From the NCBI RefSeq assembly GCF_001311785.1, contig NZ_BBBX01000009.1, forward strand, positions 17,119 through 81,118: 64,000 nucleotides of DNA, read 5' to 3'. Both the position numbers and the translations under genes were made by a program. Every line of letters begins with the position of its first letter. Positions within the stretch are counted from its first letter, which is position 1. Origin of the DNA: Lacticaseibacillus saniviri JCM 17471 = DSM 24301. GTDB lineage: Bacteria; Bacillota; Bacilli; Lactobacillales; Lactobacillaceae. Below the pieces are notes generated by a model. It did no database searches. It had not been told where the DNA came from and saw only the letters and a list, made by a program, of their open reading frames with translations. Of the stretch, positions 38,658 through 48,605 are shown piece by piece.

Positions 38658-39994
38658 TCACTCGATTCGTTCTAAGCACGCGATGAAGAACCCATCAGTG
38701 CCGTAATCGTCTGGGTAAATTTGCAATGCAGGTGCGTTATGCGCTTGCGTGACGGGTGCTAACGTGTTGACCGTCACCTGTTTGAAATTGGGATGGGTCG
38801 CTAAAAAACGCTTCGACCGTATCCTGATTTTCTTCTTGAACAATGGTGCAAGTGCTATAGGTTAAGCGACCACCGATTTTTAACGTTGGTGCCACGGCAT
38901 CCAAAATAGCCACTTGGATGTTGTGTAGATTGCCCAAATCCTCAGGTTGCTTTTGATATTTGATTTCTGGTTTGCGTCGAATCAATCCTAAGCCAGAACA
39001 TGGCGCATCGACCAGAATTTTATCAAAGCTATCTGGCGCAAATGTATCCGCCACTTGTCGTGCATCCATCGCCTGCGCACTGACGCGATTCGCGAGTTTG
39101 AGGCGTGCAGCATTTTGCATGATTAACTTGACCTTGTGTGGATGTAAATCTAACGCCGTCACGTGACCGCCCTGAGCGGGATCGATAAACTCCGCAATGT
39201 GCGTTGTCTTCCCCCCTGGTGCAGCACAGGCATCGAGCACCTGATCACTCGGCTGAACATCCAGACTCGGCGCCACTAACATCGAGCTTTCATCCTGCAT
39301 GGTGTATTCCCCCGTGGCAAATTGTGGTGTGCCGGCTAAGTGACCACCAGGCGCAATCAAGCCCACCGGTGTTAAGGGACTGACAGCCAAGTCTTCAAAA
39401 TCCGCAGCGAGTTCATGTTGAAGGACGTCGCGTATGGTCTGTGTGGTATTGACGCGCAGTGAGGCGTGTGCCGGTTGATTGATTTCATCCAAAATGAGCC
39501 GCGTTTTGGTCTCACCTAATTGATCAATGAGCTTCTCAATGATCCAGGTTGGTGTGCTACTCATGATGCTGAGCCGTTCAATCGGATCAGCAATTGTCTC
39601 AGGATCAGGAATGCCCTTGCGCTCAATCGCGCGCAACACTGCCGTCACCAGCTTGGCGATACCCACATGGCCCCGCTTCTTGGCAATCTCGGTTGTCTCA
39701 AAGAAATCGCGCGGTTAGGTACCTTATCCAGATACACCATCTGATAAACCGCCGTCCGCAACAAAACCTTGACCCAGAGATTGAGTTTTTGTCACCGATG
39801 AATGGTTCGAGATCGAAATCGAGCGTCATGCGATGTTGAATCACACCGTAGACGATGTTGGTTAATAACGCGGCATCGCGGCCCGAAAGATTGTGTTGTT
39901 TCAACATGGCGTCGAGCGCCAAGTTAGAGTAATCGCCCTGTTCAACGCGCGCTAACAGCGTCACAGCCAGGTCGCGTGGATTATTTGATTTCAT
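38658..39994 (-). CDS. rsmB: 16S rRNA (cytosine-967-C5) methyltransferase RsmB (three frameshifts)
   Basis: Methylates C967 of 16S rRNA. An N-terminal NusB-like domain ([24 protein letters not shown]) precedes the SAM domain with DACAAPGGKTTHIAE, DAPCSGLGLIRRKPE (catalytic Cys) and YSTCTI. Breaks: a base missing in 39786-39790 (repair KKLNLWVKVLLRTAVYQMVY), a base missing in 39704-39706 (repair AIFFETTEIAKKRGHVG), and one extra in 38803-38808 (repair VEAFLATHPNF). Ends DGFFIACLERIE, as in homologues. Overlaps fmt by 14 bp. Confidence 0.92.
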
Positions 39995-40933
39995 CAGTAA
40001 TCACCTGTTGGCCGGCTTCTAATTGCTTGCCCGCGCCATTGAGAAATGCCTTGATCGGTTGCTTGGCCTTGCCAGCCGGCTGAAGCTCGTTCACAGCAAA
40101 CACGGTACCTTCACCCGCCGCAATTAACAGTTGATTCTTGTCAATGGCAACAATCTGGCCAGGTTCGAGCGTGGTTGTCTGTTCCATTGGGATGATGTCC
40201 CACAGCTTGGTCCGCTGTTGATTAAAGAAGACATAACCGCCGACATCTGGCCGCAAGCCCCGGACCCAATTGTCCAGTTGATTTGCCGTCAGGTGGATAT
40301 CCAGATGTTCTTGTTCCTTAGTGATATTAGGCGAGAACGTCACCAGATCAGGATCTTGTGGTGTCTTCACGCGCTGCCATCAATAATGCTTGGCAGTGTA
40401 TCGAGCAAGAGATCGCGCCCAATCAGACTCAACTGTTCAAACACAGAACCGGTATCGTCTTGGCGAGTCAATGGTAAGGTGGCGCTGGCATACATATCAC
40501 CGGCATCCATTGCCTTGACCATTTCCATAATCGTGATCCCCGTTTCCGCATCACCATTGATGATACTGTACTGAATCGGCGCACCACCGCGGTACTTAGG
40601 CAGCAAGGAACCGTGGACATTGATGGCCGCAATTTGGCCGCTTCCAGAACCGGGTAGGCAAGAACTGGCCGTACGCTGCCGTGACAATCAAATCTGGGGC
40701 CAGCGCAATCGCTTGATCCAATTCAGGTGACCCACTCAATTTTTCAGGTTGTAACACTAATAGATTGTGTTTAACCGCTGCCTCTTTGACAGGGGTTTGT
40801 TGTAGCACTTGCTTGCGCCCAACCTTGCGATCAGGTTGCGTGATGACCGCCAGAATCTTGTAGCCGGCTTGCAGTAAGCCCTCAAGAATTGGCACGCTAA
40901 ATGCTGGTGTTCCCATAAAATAATACTTGGCAT
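39981..40933 (-). CDS. fmt: Methionyl-tRNA formyltransferase (four frameshifts)
   Basis: Formylates initiator Met-tRNA. After repair it reads [20 protein letters not shown], then [13 protein letters not shown] and [32 protein letters not shown] (catalytic Asn and His), and a C-terminal tRNA-binding domain with [14 protein letters not shown]. Missing bases at 40917-40920, 40652-40654, 40633-40635 and near 40372. The ATG at 40933 with AGGAGG upstream gives the canonical N terminus. Sits between priA and rsmB, the standard order. Confidence 0.93.
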
Positions 40934-40953
40934 AGTTTCCTCCTGTGACACGG

Positions 40954-43359
40954 TTAGATAAACGATTGTGGCTCACGATCAAAGGCAATTGTGAAGCCTT
41001 GCCGCGCACTTTTTTGGGTCTCATCCCGCATCAAGTGCAACATTTCGAGCAACCGATCTTCGTGTTTATACTTCAAGACAATTTGATAATAGTAACGATT
41101 TTTGAGACGGGCAATGGCGCCGGGGTGTCGGGCCCAACATGATGGCAGACCCCAGTGCACCCTGCAATTGCTTGCCCAAACTAAAGGCAGCCTTTGCGGC
41201 CTGATTCGCATCCTCATGACTCACTGTGACCTTCACCGTGTAATAATACGGCGGGTAGTCACCTTGATGGCGCAGCTGCATCTCTTGGCGATAAAAGCCC
41301 TCATAATCATGCATCCGCGCAAACTGAATCGCGTAATGATCAGGATTATACGTTTGGACAATCACATGTCCCGGCTTGTCCGCGCGGCCGGCACGGCCAC
41401 TGACTTGCGTGAGCAACTGGAATGTCCGTTCACTGGCCCGAAAATCGGGTAAACCAAGCGCGGTATCAGCATTGATGACACCGACCAAGGTAACGTTAGG
41501 AAAATCCAATCCCTTAGCAATCATCTGGGTGCCCAGCAGAATATCGGCTTTTTGTTCGCCGAACTGCTTGAGCATCCGCGCATGTGCGCCCTTCTTCTTG
41601 GTGGTATCCACATCCATTCGCAAAACGCGCGCTTGGGGCAGATACTGGGCTAATTGTTCCTCAATCTTCTGGGTCCCGGTGCCATAGTAGCGAATCTTCT
41701 TGCTACCGCAGTTAGGGCAGACATTGGGAATCGGTTCTTCGTGGCCACAATAATGGCACTTTAAGGTGTGGCTATCCATGTGCAGCGTCAGTGAAATGTC
41801 ACAGTTCGGACACGTCTTGACGAAGCCACACTCCCGACACATGACAAACGAGGAGTACCCCCGCCGATTGAGCAATAGAACACTCTGCTCGTGACGCTCG
41901 AGTCTCATCTGTAGCGCATCGAGCAGTTCCTTAGAAAAATCACCCTGAATCGATTCCACCGCTTGGCGCATGTCAATGATGTGCACATCGGGCAGTGGTT
42001 GCTGGTTGATGCGCTCTGGCAGTGACAACAAGGTGTAGACCCCTTTTTGCGCGCGAGCACGTGACTCTAGCGACGGTGTTGCTGACCCCAAGACCACAGG
42101 TGCCTGGTGCGTCCGAGCCCGATGCAAGAGCACATCGCGAGCGTGATAGCGGGGATTGTCCTCTTGCTTATAGCTGGTTTCGTGCTCTTCATCCATAATC
42201 AATAGGCCAATGTTTTCCAGCGGTGCAAACACGGCCGACCGCGCACCCACAACAATGGACGCTTCCTTGCGTTCGATGCGTCGCCATTCGTCGTATTTTT
42301 CCCCGTCGGACAGGCCCGAATGCAATACGGCAACGGCCGCACCGAACCGACCGCGCACGCGATTCACCATCTGTGGCGTCAATGCAATTTCAGGCACCAA
42401 CATGAGCGCTGTCTTGCCGGCGCGCAACGCCTCTGCCATCAGTTGCAAATAGACTTCCGTTTTTCCTGATCCCGTCACCCCTTCAAGTAGAAATGGGGTT
42501 GGACTGGCTGCGTGAATCGCGGCAGACACGCTTGCAACCACCTTTGCCTGCGAGTCAGTCAATGTGAGCGGTTGTGTCAGCGCCTGATTGGCCATTTCGG
42601 GGTAAGGATCACGATAAATCTCGCGTTGTTCAAAGGCCAACCAGCCCTTCTCCTGGGCTGCATTGAGCTGCGGGCGGGAGAAGCGCTTGTTGATTGACGT
42701 CAACTTGGGGCTGTCCGCATCATCTTGCCATTGCATCAATGCTTCGAGCAATTCGCGTTGCTTAACCGCATTTTTCTTCACGGTTGCGAGCGCGGCTTGA
42801 TAGGCTGGGCGATTGAGCAGCGGCTTAATCAGCGTTTTCTTTTTTACTTTTTGGTTCTTCTTTAGGCGATACTCGGTGGTGACCCAACCCGCTTGTTGCC
42901 ATTGCATCAGCTGGCCCATCACCGCAAGATCTGTAATCTGGTCAAACAGCAAGCCTGATTGGTCCCCAAACATGGCGTCCACGGCCTCGTTATGCACGAT
43001 GGGAACAATGATTTTTCCATATTGGCCTTGAGCATGGCCGGCAACATGGTATTGATACACGTGATCCAAAAGGCAAATGTGGAGGCGGCCAACCATTTGG
43101 AGAGGGCCAACAGTTCTTGATTCATCACCGGTGCCAAATCGATGACCGCTTTAATCGATTTGAGTTCACCGGCAAAATCGGCGGCATCGGCGAGATCGAC
43201 GACCATACCGACCACCTCGCGACTGCCCTTACCGAAGTTTACAACCACCCGCATACCGGGCTGCACCGCTTGAACCAGTGCCTCTGGAACCAAATAATCG
43301 TAAGGCTGATCTGTCTGCATTGTCGGCACATCAACGATTACTTTGGCAATCACTGCCAT
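40954..43359 (-). CDS. priA: Primosomal helicase PriA (two frameshifts)
   Basis: Restarts replication at repaired forks. About 800 residues: N-terminal 3'-DNA-binding domain ([18 protein letters not shown]), Walker [25 protein letters not shown], the zinc region [14 protein letters not shown]...CHYCG...CPNCG (eight Cys), [22 protein letters not shown] and [13 protein letters not shown]. One base is missing at 43022-43023 (repair [13 protein letters not shown]) and one is extra in 41122-41125 (repair [18 protein letters not shown]). The stop of coaBC abuts the start. Confidence 0.93.
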
Positions 43360-44562
43360 TTAATCACCTCGAGCTTCTAGTTCCTGTTCAATCATCATCA
43401 AAATTTGTGCTGCAATTGCCGTCTTTGTCGCTAGTTCAAGTGGTTGTGGTTCCTGGTCTGGCCGCAACAGGGTCACCGCATTGGTTTCCGCGTTGAATCC
43501 TGTTGTCGCCTGTCCCACTTGATTAGCCACAATCATATCGGCATGCTTTTTGTGTAATTTTTGCGTCGCATAATGCAATAAATCCTGCGTTTCGGCCGCA
43601 AAGCCAACCAAGAATTGATGAGTTTTGGCTGCACCCAACTGCGCCAGAATGTCTGGATTCTGTTCCAACTGCAGGGTCAATTGCATCTCGCTATCTTGCT
43701 TTTTAATTTGTTGTCAGCAACCGCCTGCGGGCGAAAATCTGCGACGGCCGCAGCCATCACAACGATGTCCGCATCCGCATAATGTGCCGTCATGGCATCC
43801 GCCATTTCGGCAGCACTGCTGACTGCAACGACATCGATACCCGGTAGCACCGGTTGATGTGCTGTCGTGACCAATGTGACTTGCGCCCCGGCAGCGAGCG
43901 CAACATTAGCCAGTGCCGTGCCCATCTTACCCGATGAGTCATTAGTTAAGTAGCGCACGGGATCCAAACGTTCACGTGTCCCACCGGCTGAGATGAGCAC
44001 GTGGCGACCCGCTAAGAACGGGTGCTCTGGCGTTGCCTCGATAAACCGCTGAATGATATCAGGTTCCGGCATGCGGCCCTTGCCGACATAGCCCTCTGCT
44101 AGGAAGCCAGTCGCCGGTTGTAAAATATGCACCCCAAACGCGGTCAGTGTGGTCAAATTGTGCTGTGTTGCCGGGTTGGCCCACATCTGATCATTCATGG
44201 CTGGCACCACAAACAACGGGCCGTGAAATGTCAATAGCGTTGTGCTGACCACATTATCAGCGATACCATTGGCCATTTTGGCAATGGTGTTAGCCGTGGC
44301 TGGCACCACCACCGCGATGTCTGCCCACTTGGCGAGTTCCACGTGTGCCACATGTTCGGGTGCCGTGAATTCACTGCCATCCGTTAAGACGGGATGCTTG
44401 GTCAAAATTGCCAAGGTATCCGGCGTCACAAATGCGTGGCTGCCTGCGTCATGGCGACGCGCACCGTGTGTCCTGATTTGATTAGACCACGAACCAACAG
44501 TGGCACCTTATATGCGGCAATACCACCTGTCACAAAGAGTGCAATATTTTATTTTCCATCAT
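43360..44562 (-). CDS. coaBC: Bifunctional CoaBC (phosphopantothenoylcysteine synthase/decarboxylase), three frameshifts
   Basis: Two steps of coenzyme A synthesis in one protein. The N-terminal flavoprotein decarboxylase has TGGIAAYKVPLLVRGL, PATANTIAKMANGIADN and the PAMNDQMW substrate clamp. The C-terminal synthetase has LISAGGTRERLDPVRYLTNDSSGKMG and AAVADFRP. Missing bases at 44543-44544, 44430-44432 and 43700-43704; the repaired last junction reads KLKKQDSEMQLTLQLEQNPDIL. The start is ATG at 44562 or 44559. First gene after the extended -10 promoter at 44.59 kb. Confidence 0.92.
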
Positions 44563-44590
44563 TGACCACCTAACTTTTACCGTAACTCTC

Positions 44591-44596
44591 ATTATA
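44591..44596 (-). promoter_or_regulatory. coaBC-priA operon promoter (extended -10)
   Basis: Minus strand TATAAT preceded by TGG (extended -10). No clear -35. It is located just downstream of the rpoZ terminator and 29 bp before the coaBC ATG. Confidence 0.6.
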
Positions 44597-44634
44597 CCAG
44601 AAGACGCCTAACGTCGGGACCGCTTGGCACTAAA

Positions 44635-44674
44635 CAAAAAAGACATCGCCAACGTCAATCGTCAGGATGTCTTT
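44635..44674 (-). terminator. gmk-rpoZ terminator
   Basis: Stem AAAGACATC/GATGTCTTT with inner partial pairing and T6 on the minus strand, 17 bp after the rpoZ stop. Confidence 0.87.
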
Positions 44675-44690
44675 GATGCTTATTATCAAA

Positions 44691-44933
44691 TTAGCCTTCG
44701 TGATCCAATTGTTCTGCGTCACGTTCCAATAACTTGGAAGCAGGATCGATGATGACGTCGCCTTCAGCGATTTCTTCAAGCGCTTGGCCCACAGACTTTG
44801 GGGACTTGTAGTCGGCAAGCATTTTGATACTGCCGCCTTCTAATTCGTGCGCACGCTTGGCAGCGAGCACAGCTAATGAGTAACGGGAAGGCACGTTGGC
44901 CAGTAACTTATCAATCGATGGATGTGTAATCAT
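44691..44933 (-). CDS. rpoZ: RNA polymerase omega subunit
   Basis: Assists assembly of the beta' subunit. The 80 residues contain [27 protein letters not shown], the family signature with the RY..V..AAKRA pattern, and [14 protein letters not shown]. It lies 29 bp after gmk, as in most Firmicutes. Confidence 0.95.
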   Translation of the reverse strand: MITHPSIDKLLANVPSRYSLAVLAAKRAHELEGGSIKMLADYKSPKSVGQALEEIAEGDVIIDPASKLLERDAEQLDHEG

Positions 44934-44962
44934 AAGTAGTCTCCTTTGATGTTGTCTAGTAA

Positions 44963-45586
44963 TTAAGCCATATCAACTTGTTTTAACATACCTTTGTAAC
45001 GATCAATGACGCGTGGCACCCGTAAGTGTTCGCTTTCGATGATGCGTTCAATACGTTGCACTGCCAGCGGTACTTCGTCATTGACGACGGCATAGTCATA
45101 ATTTTCCATCATGACAATTTCTTCTGCCGCTGTCTTGATCCGCTTATCGATTGTCGCCGCGTCATCGGTACCGCGATTGGTCAAGCGTTGCTTCAGCTCG
45201 CCCAAATCAGGAGGTGTCAGAAAGATGAAGACCCCATCCGGACACTTTTCACGCACTTGCATTGCGCCTTTAACTTCGATTTCGAGGAGCACATCGCGAC
45301 CTGAATCGAGCGTTTCATTAACATACTTTAATGGTGTGCCGTAATAGTTGTCGACATACTTGGCATACTCAAGCATACCACCTGTTGCGATTTCGTTCTC
45401 AAATTCAGCCTTGGTTCGAAAATAATAATCGACCCCGTCCACTTCTCCTGGCCGCATCTTTCTGGTCGTCATTGATACTGAGTAGTGAAAGTCCCGATAA
45501 TCACCGGCTAACATGGCTTGGCGAACTGTCCCCTTACCAACGCCACTGGGACCAGACAGGACGATTAGCATTCCGCGTTCGTGCAT
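44963..45586 (-). CDS. gmk: Guanylate kinase
   Basis: Phosphorylates GMP to GDP. 207 residues with P-loop [36 protein letters not shown] (GMP binding), [13 protein letters not shown] and [18 protein letters not shown] precedes the ATG. A TTGAAA with a weak CACAAT 17 bp downstream is a possible promoter upstream. Confidence 0.96.
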   Translation of the reverse strand: MHERGMLIVLSGPSGVGKGTVRQAMLAGDYRDFHYSVSMTTRKMRPGEVDGVDYYFRTKAEFENEIATGGMLEYAKYVDNYYGTPLKYVNETLDSGRDVLLEIEVKGAMQVREKCPDGVFIFLTPPDLGELKQRLTNRGTDDAATIDKRIKTAAEEIVMMENYDYAVVNDEVPLAVQRIERIIESEHLRVPRVIDRYKGMLKQVDMA

Positions 45587-45738
45587 GTACTTACCTCTTT
45601 CGTTTTAGTGTTAACAACTATTGTGCACTTTTTACGCCGTAATTTCAATAGAGCTGTGATTTATTTTGATGCAAACCGCGATGTGGCGGTCTTCGTTGAT
45701 GAGAAGTCCGTGATATCAAAAAATTTTGCCTTGTAGAC

Positions 45739-45788
45739 TTGCAAATTAGAACATCTGTTCGTATAATGAACATACAAACAAACGTTCG
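45739..45788 (+). promoter_or_regulatory. SOS-type promoter with two LexA-box-like sites
   Basis: -35 TTGCAA (45739-45744), 17-bp spacer, -10 TATAAT (45762-45767). The spacer holds AGAACATCTGTTCG (45748-45761), 12 of 14 matches to the Gram-positive LexA/DinR box CGAACATATGTTCG. A second site, CAAACAAACGTTCG (45775-45788), matches 11 of 14 and overlaps the transcribed start just before the ribosome site. Confidence 0.75.
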
Positions 45789-45799
45789 GAGGTTGTCTC

Positions 45800-46099
45800 A
45801 TGGAAAACAAAGTGTCACGCTTCAGCAGTATCAGTCGGTCGATCCAACAAAGCTACCAAGAATTCTTTGACTTGAACGAACCCATCGTGGCGATGCCAGC
45901 ATCCCAACGCGATCTGTTCCTCGATCAAGCAATGACAAAGCACTACCGCGTGGCACTGTTCCTTGACGGCCAAGATCAGCCCGTTATGGGTTATCTCAAT
46001 CATCATCTCTCAGGTCAACGCCTGTTACTCAACCACTATCGCACCAATGTGGCGAGCATTATCACACCAACCCAAGTGCTCAGTGTGAAGCGCGTGTAA
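45800..46099 (+). CDS. Small SOS-type protein, possibly YolD-like
   Basis: A 99-residue protein beginning MENKVSRFSSISRSIQQSYQ, with a helical first half and a beta-rich end (GYLNHHLSGQRLLLNHYRT, then ITPTQVLSVKRV). That end recalls the C-terminal strand pattern of YolD-like proteins, which in Firmicutes accompany UmuC-type polymerases under LexA control. The identification rests mainly on the promoter and this weak resemblance, so it is tentative. No polymerase gene is adjacent. Single gene with a strong promoter, GGAGG ribosome site and immediate terminator; divergent from gmk and convergent with recN. Confidence 0.5.
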   Translation: MENKVSRFSSISRSIQQSYQEFFDLNEPIVAMPASQRDLFLDQAMTKHYRVALFLDGQDQPVMGYLNHHLSGQRLLLNHYRTNVASIITPTQVLSVKRV

Positions 46100-46150
46100 T
46101 CAAAAAAAGCTGTGACATCACCCTCGTGGGTCGTGTCACAGCTTTTTTGA
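46100..46150. terminator. Terminator after the SOS-type gene
   Basis: A 17-bp stem TCAAAAAAGCTGTGACA/TGTCACAGCTTTTTTGA with an inner CCC/GGG stem and T-runs on both strands. It shares the TGTGACA core with the terminator at 2650-2695. Confidence 0.93.
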
Positions 46151-46179
46151 TTTCTGACCAATAAAGATGAATTGCGTTC

Positions 46180-46371
46180 CAAAAGGTTGAGAATTCCGGT
46201 TAACAGAGAAGTGTGCGAACTCGCGCCCAGCAACTGAGCACCCGCATAGCTTCGTTTTATTGGCGTTTTATGCCAATAACGAACCAAGCTGGGCGCAAGT
46301 TGATGCGAGTTCAAACACGTTAATGGATTGATTCAAATCCCTGTTAATCCTCACTCTCAAAACACCTTTTG
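46180..46371. repeat. 192-bp noncoding fold-back element next to recN
   Basis: A chain of nested inverted repeats: CAAAAGG (46180) with CCTTTTG (46371); TTGAGA (46187) with TCTCAA (46360); TTAACAG (46200) with CTGTTAA (46347); GAACTCGC (46217) with GCGAGTTC (46312); GCGCCCAGC (46223) with GCTGGGCGC (46296); and a central hairpin 46251-46283 (TATTGGC/GCCAATA). The order of arms is preserved from outside in, so the whole block folds on itself. No reading frame was found. It could be a MITE-like mobile repeat or a structured RNA; it ends three bases from the recN stop codon. Confidence 0.7.
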
Positions 46372-46373
46372 TC

Positions 46374-48072
46374 TTATTTTGTTTCACGTAGCTTGTCTTT
46401 TTCAGTCGCCGCCATCGCCAATAACTCTTTGGCATGTTGAATGGCCAGTGGCGTGATCTCGGTCCCGGCTAACATGCGCGCCAATTCATCGATGCGTGCC
46501 GGTTCATCGAGCTTAGTGACCTCGGTTTGCGTCCGGCCATCGCTGACCTTCTTTTCAATCACATATTCGTGATCACTCATTGCGGCCACTTGTGGCAGGT
46601 GCGTAATACAGAGGACTTGCGAGTATTCCGCAATCACACTGATTTTGTTGGCAATTGCCTGCGCCACACGACCGGACACCCCGGTATCCACTTCATCAAA
46701 AATGATACTGGTGACACCGTCAGATTCCGCAAAAATCGTTTTGAGTGCGAGCATCAACCGGGATAATTCCCCACCTGACGCAATACGCGCCAGTGGTTTT
46801 GCCGCCTCACCGGGATTGGTTTGAATGTAGAATTCCACCTGGTCGATGCCATCACTGCGCAAGGCCGTGCTGGTGCCAAAATGCACTTCAAAACCGTTTT
46901 TCCATATACAGGGCAGACAATTGCTTATGAATCGCCTTTTGAAGCTTCAGGGCAGCTTTGTGGCGCGCCTCTGACAGCGTATGGCCCAATTGCTTAGCCG
47001 CAGCCTGCGTCTTAGCGACCTGATCATCCAATTGATCGGCGCCCTGCTCGGTAGCCTGCATGCTGGCCAATTCGGTATGCGCCTTTTGCCCGTACGCGAT
47101 AATATCAGCCACAGAATCCCCATATTTACGCTTCAATTGTGTGATCAGATCCAAGCGTTTCTCAACCGCATCTAATCGGCCTTCGTCCCATTCGAGTTGG
47201 TCCAGCTGGCGTGATAACTCGCTTTGCACATCCTGCAGGCCGTAATAGACATTCTGCAAGTTCTCGGTGATGGTCTCAAACTCGGGATCGATTTGACTGA
47301 TCGGTTGCATGCTCTCCATCGCTGAACCCACCGAGTCGATGGGGCTGAATGTCTCATTGCCTAACAAGTCATAGCTGTGCTGCAATGCATCACTGATGCG
47401 CTGATAATTGGCAAGTCGGTCACGCTCCTGTTCCAGCTGCGTTTCCTCGTCCGGTTGCAGGGCCGCCGTATCGATTTCGTTGACCTGAAACTCCAGCATA
47501 TCTAATCGTTGCGCCCATTCTTGTTCGTTGGCTTGCTTCTTCTGCTGAGCTTGGCGCAGCTTACTGTACGCTTCGAATTGTTCTTGATACGCGAGGCGGA
47601 GTTTGCGCACGGCTGCACCGCCAAATTGATCCAACAAGCCTAAGTGACTCTCGGGCCGCATCAACTGTTGATGCTCATTTTGACCGTGAATATCAACTAA
47701 CGTCTCGCCAATCTCGCGCAGCGTTGTCGTGTTGACCAAGCGGCCATTGACGCGACAGACATTCCGTCCGCTAGGATAGAGATCACGCTGTAACAAGACC
47801 GTCTCATCCTCAGTTTCAAGGCCAAACAGCGCCAATTTCTCATGAGTCTTGGAGTTGGTGCGTGCATCAAATAAGCCTTCAAGCGTTGCCTTGGCCGCGC
47901 CGGTCCGAATGAAATCACTCGAGCCACGACCACCCGCAAGCAGGCCGACCGCATCGATAATGATCGATTTCCCCGCGCCGGTTTCCCCGGTCAGCGTGGT
48001 CATCCCACCTTCAAAACTCAAACTCAGGCGCTCAATAATCGCAAAGTCATGAATGACTAACTCTTGAAGCAC
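46374..48072 (-). CDS. recN: DNA repair protein RecN (two nearby frameshifts)
   Basis: SMC-like ATPase recruited to double-strand breaks. The N terminus MLQELVIHDFAIIERLSLSF leads to Walker A TGETGAGKSIIIDA; a coiled-coil middle follows; the C-terminal half has RIASGGELSRLMLALK, IIFDEVDTGVSG and QVLCITHLPQVAAMSDHE. The join is broken at 46890-46901, where one base is missing from each of two runs (AAAA and TTTTT on the plus strand); repair reads LYMEKTVFEVHFGTSTALR. It follows argR by one base, the conserved tlyA-argR-recN order. Confidence 0.93.
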
Positions 48073-48073
48073 G

Positions 48074-48529
48074 TTATTCCCCCACGATCTCTAAAATTTC
48101 ATGTAGTAATGCCTCAGCCGCCGCTTGTGTGCGACAGATAATTAAAATATTGGCATCACTTGGAATCATCGCAAAAATGCGTTCATCGTTCAGCTGCTCA
48201 AATAAGTGCGCAATGGCTGGACCAGTACCGGGTTCCAACTTGACTTGCACGTAGCTGTCGAGTTGTTCACCAGAAAAATAAGCGCCCTGCAGGGTTCGCT
48301 TCAATTTCTCCAATGGTGGCAGCTGGGTCTCTTGAGGCAAGCTATAGCGATAGTGACCATCAGAGGTCGGCAACTTCACCAGCTGCATCTCTTTGATGTC
48401 ACGCGAAATCGTCGCTTGCGTCACTGGAATATGCCAGGCCTCAAGCGCCGTGACAAAATCACTTTGTCGCTCGATCACTTGTTCACTGATCAACCGACGA
48501 ATCTGGCGTTGTCGTTCACTTTTTCGCAT
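48074..48529 (-). CDS. argR: Arginine repressor ArgR
   Basis: Hexameric arginine-dependent regulator. 151 residues: winged helix with SERQRQIRRLISEQ and VTQATISRDIKEMQLVK, then the oligomerisation/arginine-binding domain with GTGPAIAHLFEQLNDERIFAMIPSDANILIICRT, where the GTxxAIAxxxD region has N-D in place of the second Asp-Asp pair. The conserved place between tlyA and recN suggests the AhrC/ArgR recombination-linked locus. A close match to an ARG box lies 62 bp upstream. Confidence 0.94.
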   Translation of the reverse strand: MRKSERQRQIRRLISEQVIERQSDFVTALEAWHIPVTQATISRDIKEMQLVKLPTSDGHYRYSLPQETQLPPLEKLKRTLQGAYFSGEQLDSYVQVKLEPGTGPAIAHLFEQLNDERIFAMIPSDANILIICRTQAAAEALLHEILEIVGE

Positions 48530-48590
48530 CTACTCATCACCCTCAACTTTTCTCCAGCATACGCTATCATTGAGAAAAATTCCAGCTTTT

Positions 48591-48604
48591 TGAATAAATA
48601 TACA
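48591..48604. promoter_or_regulatory. Putative ARG box upstream of argR
   Basis: TGAATAAATATACA matches 13 of 14 positions of the ArgR half-operator pair TGAATwwwwATTCA. It lies between the tlyA stop and argR, which suggests autoregulation. Confidence 0.6.
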
Positions 48605-48605
48605 C

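Noticed and set aside
46036..46314. Open frame across the fold-back element on the minus strand
   Set aside because: It crosses the terminator and both halves of the hairpin, lacks a ribosome site and has no protein-like pattern.
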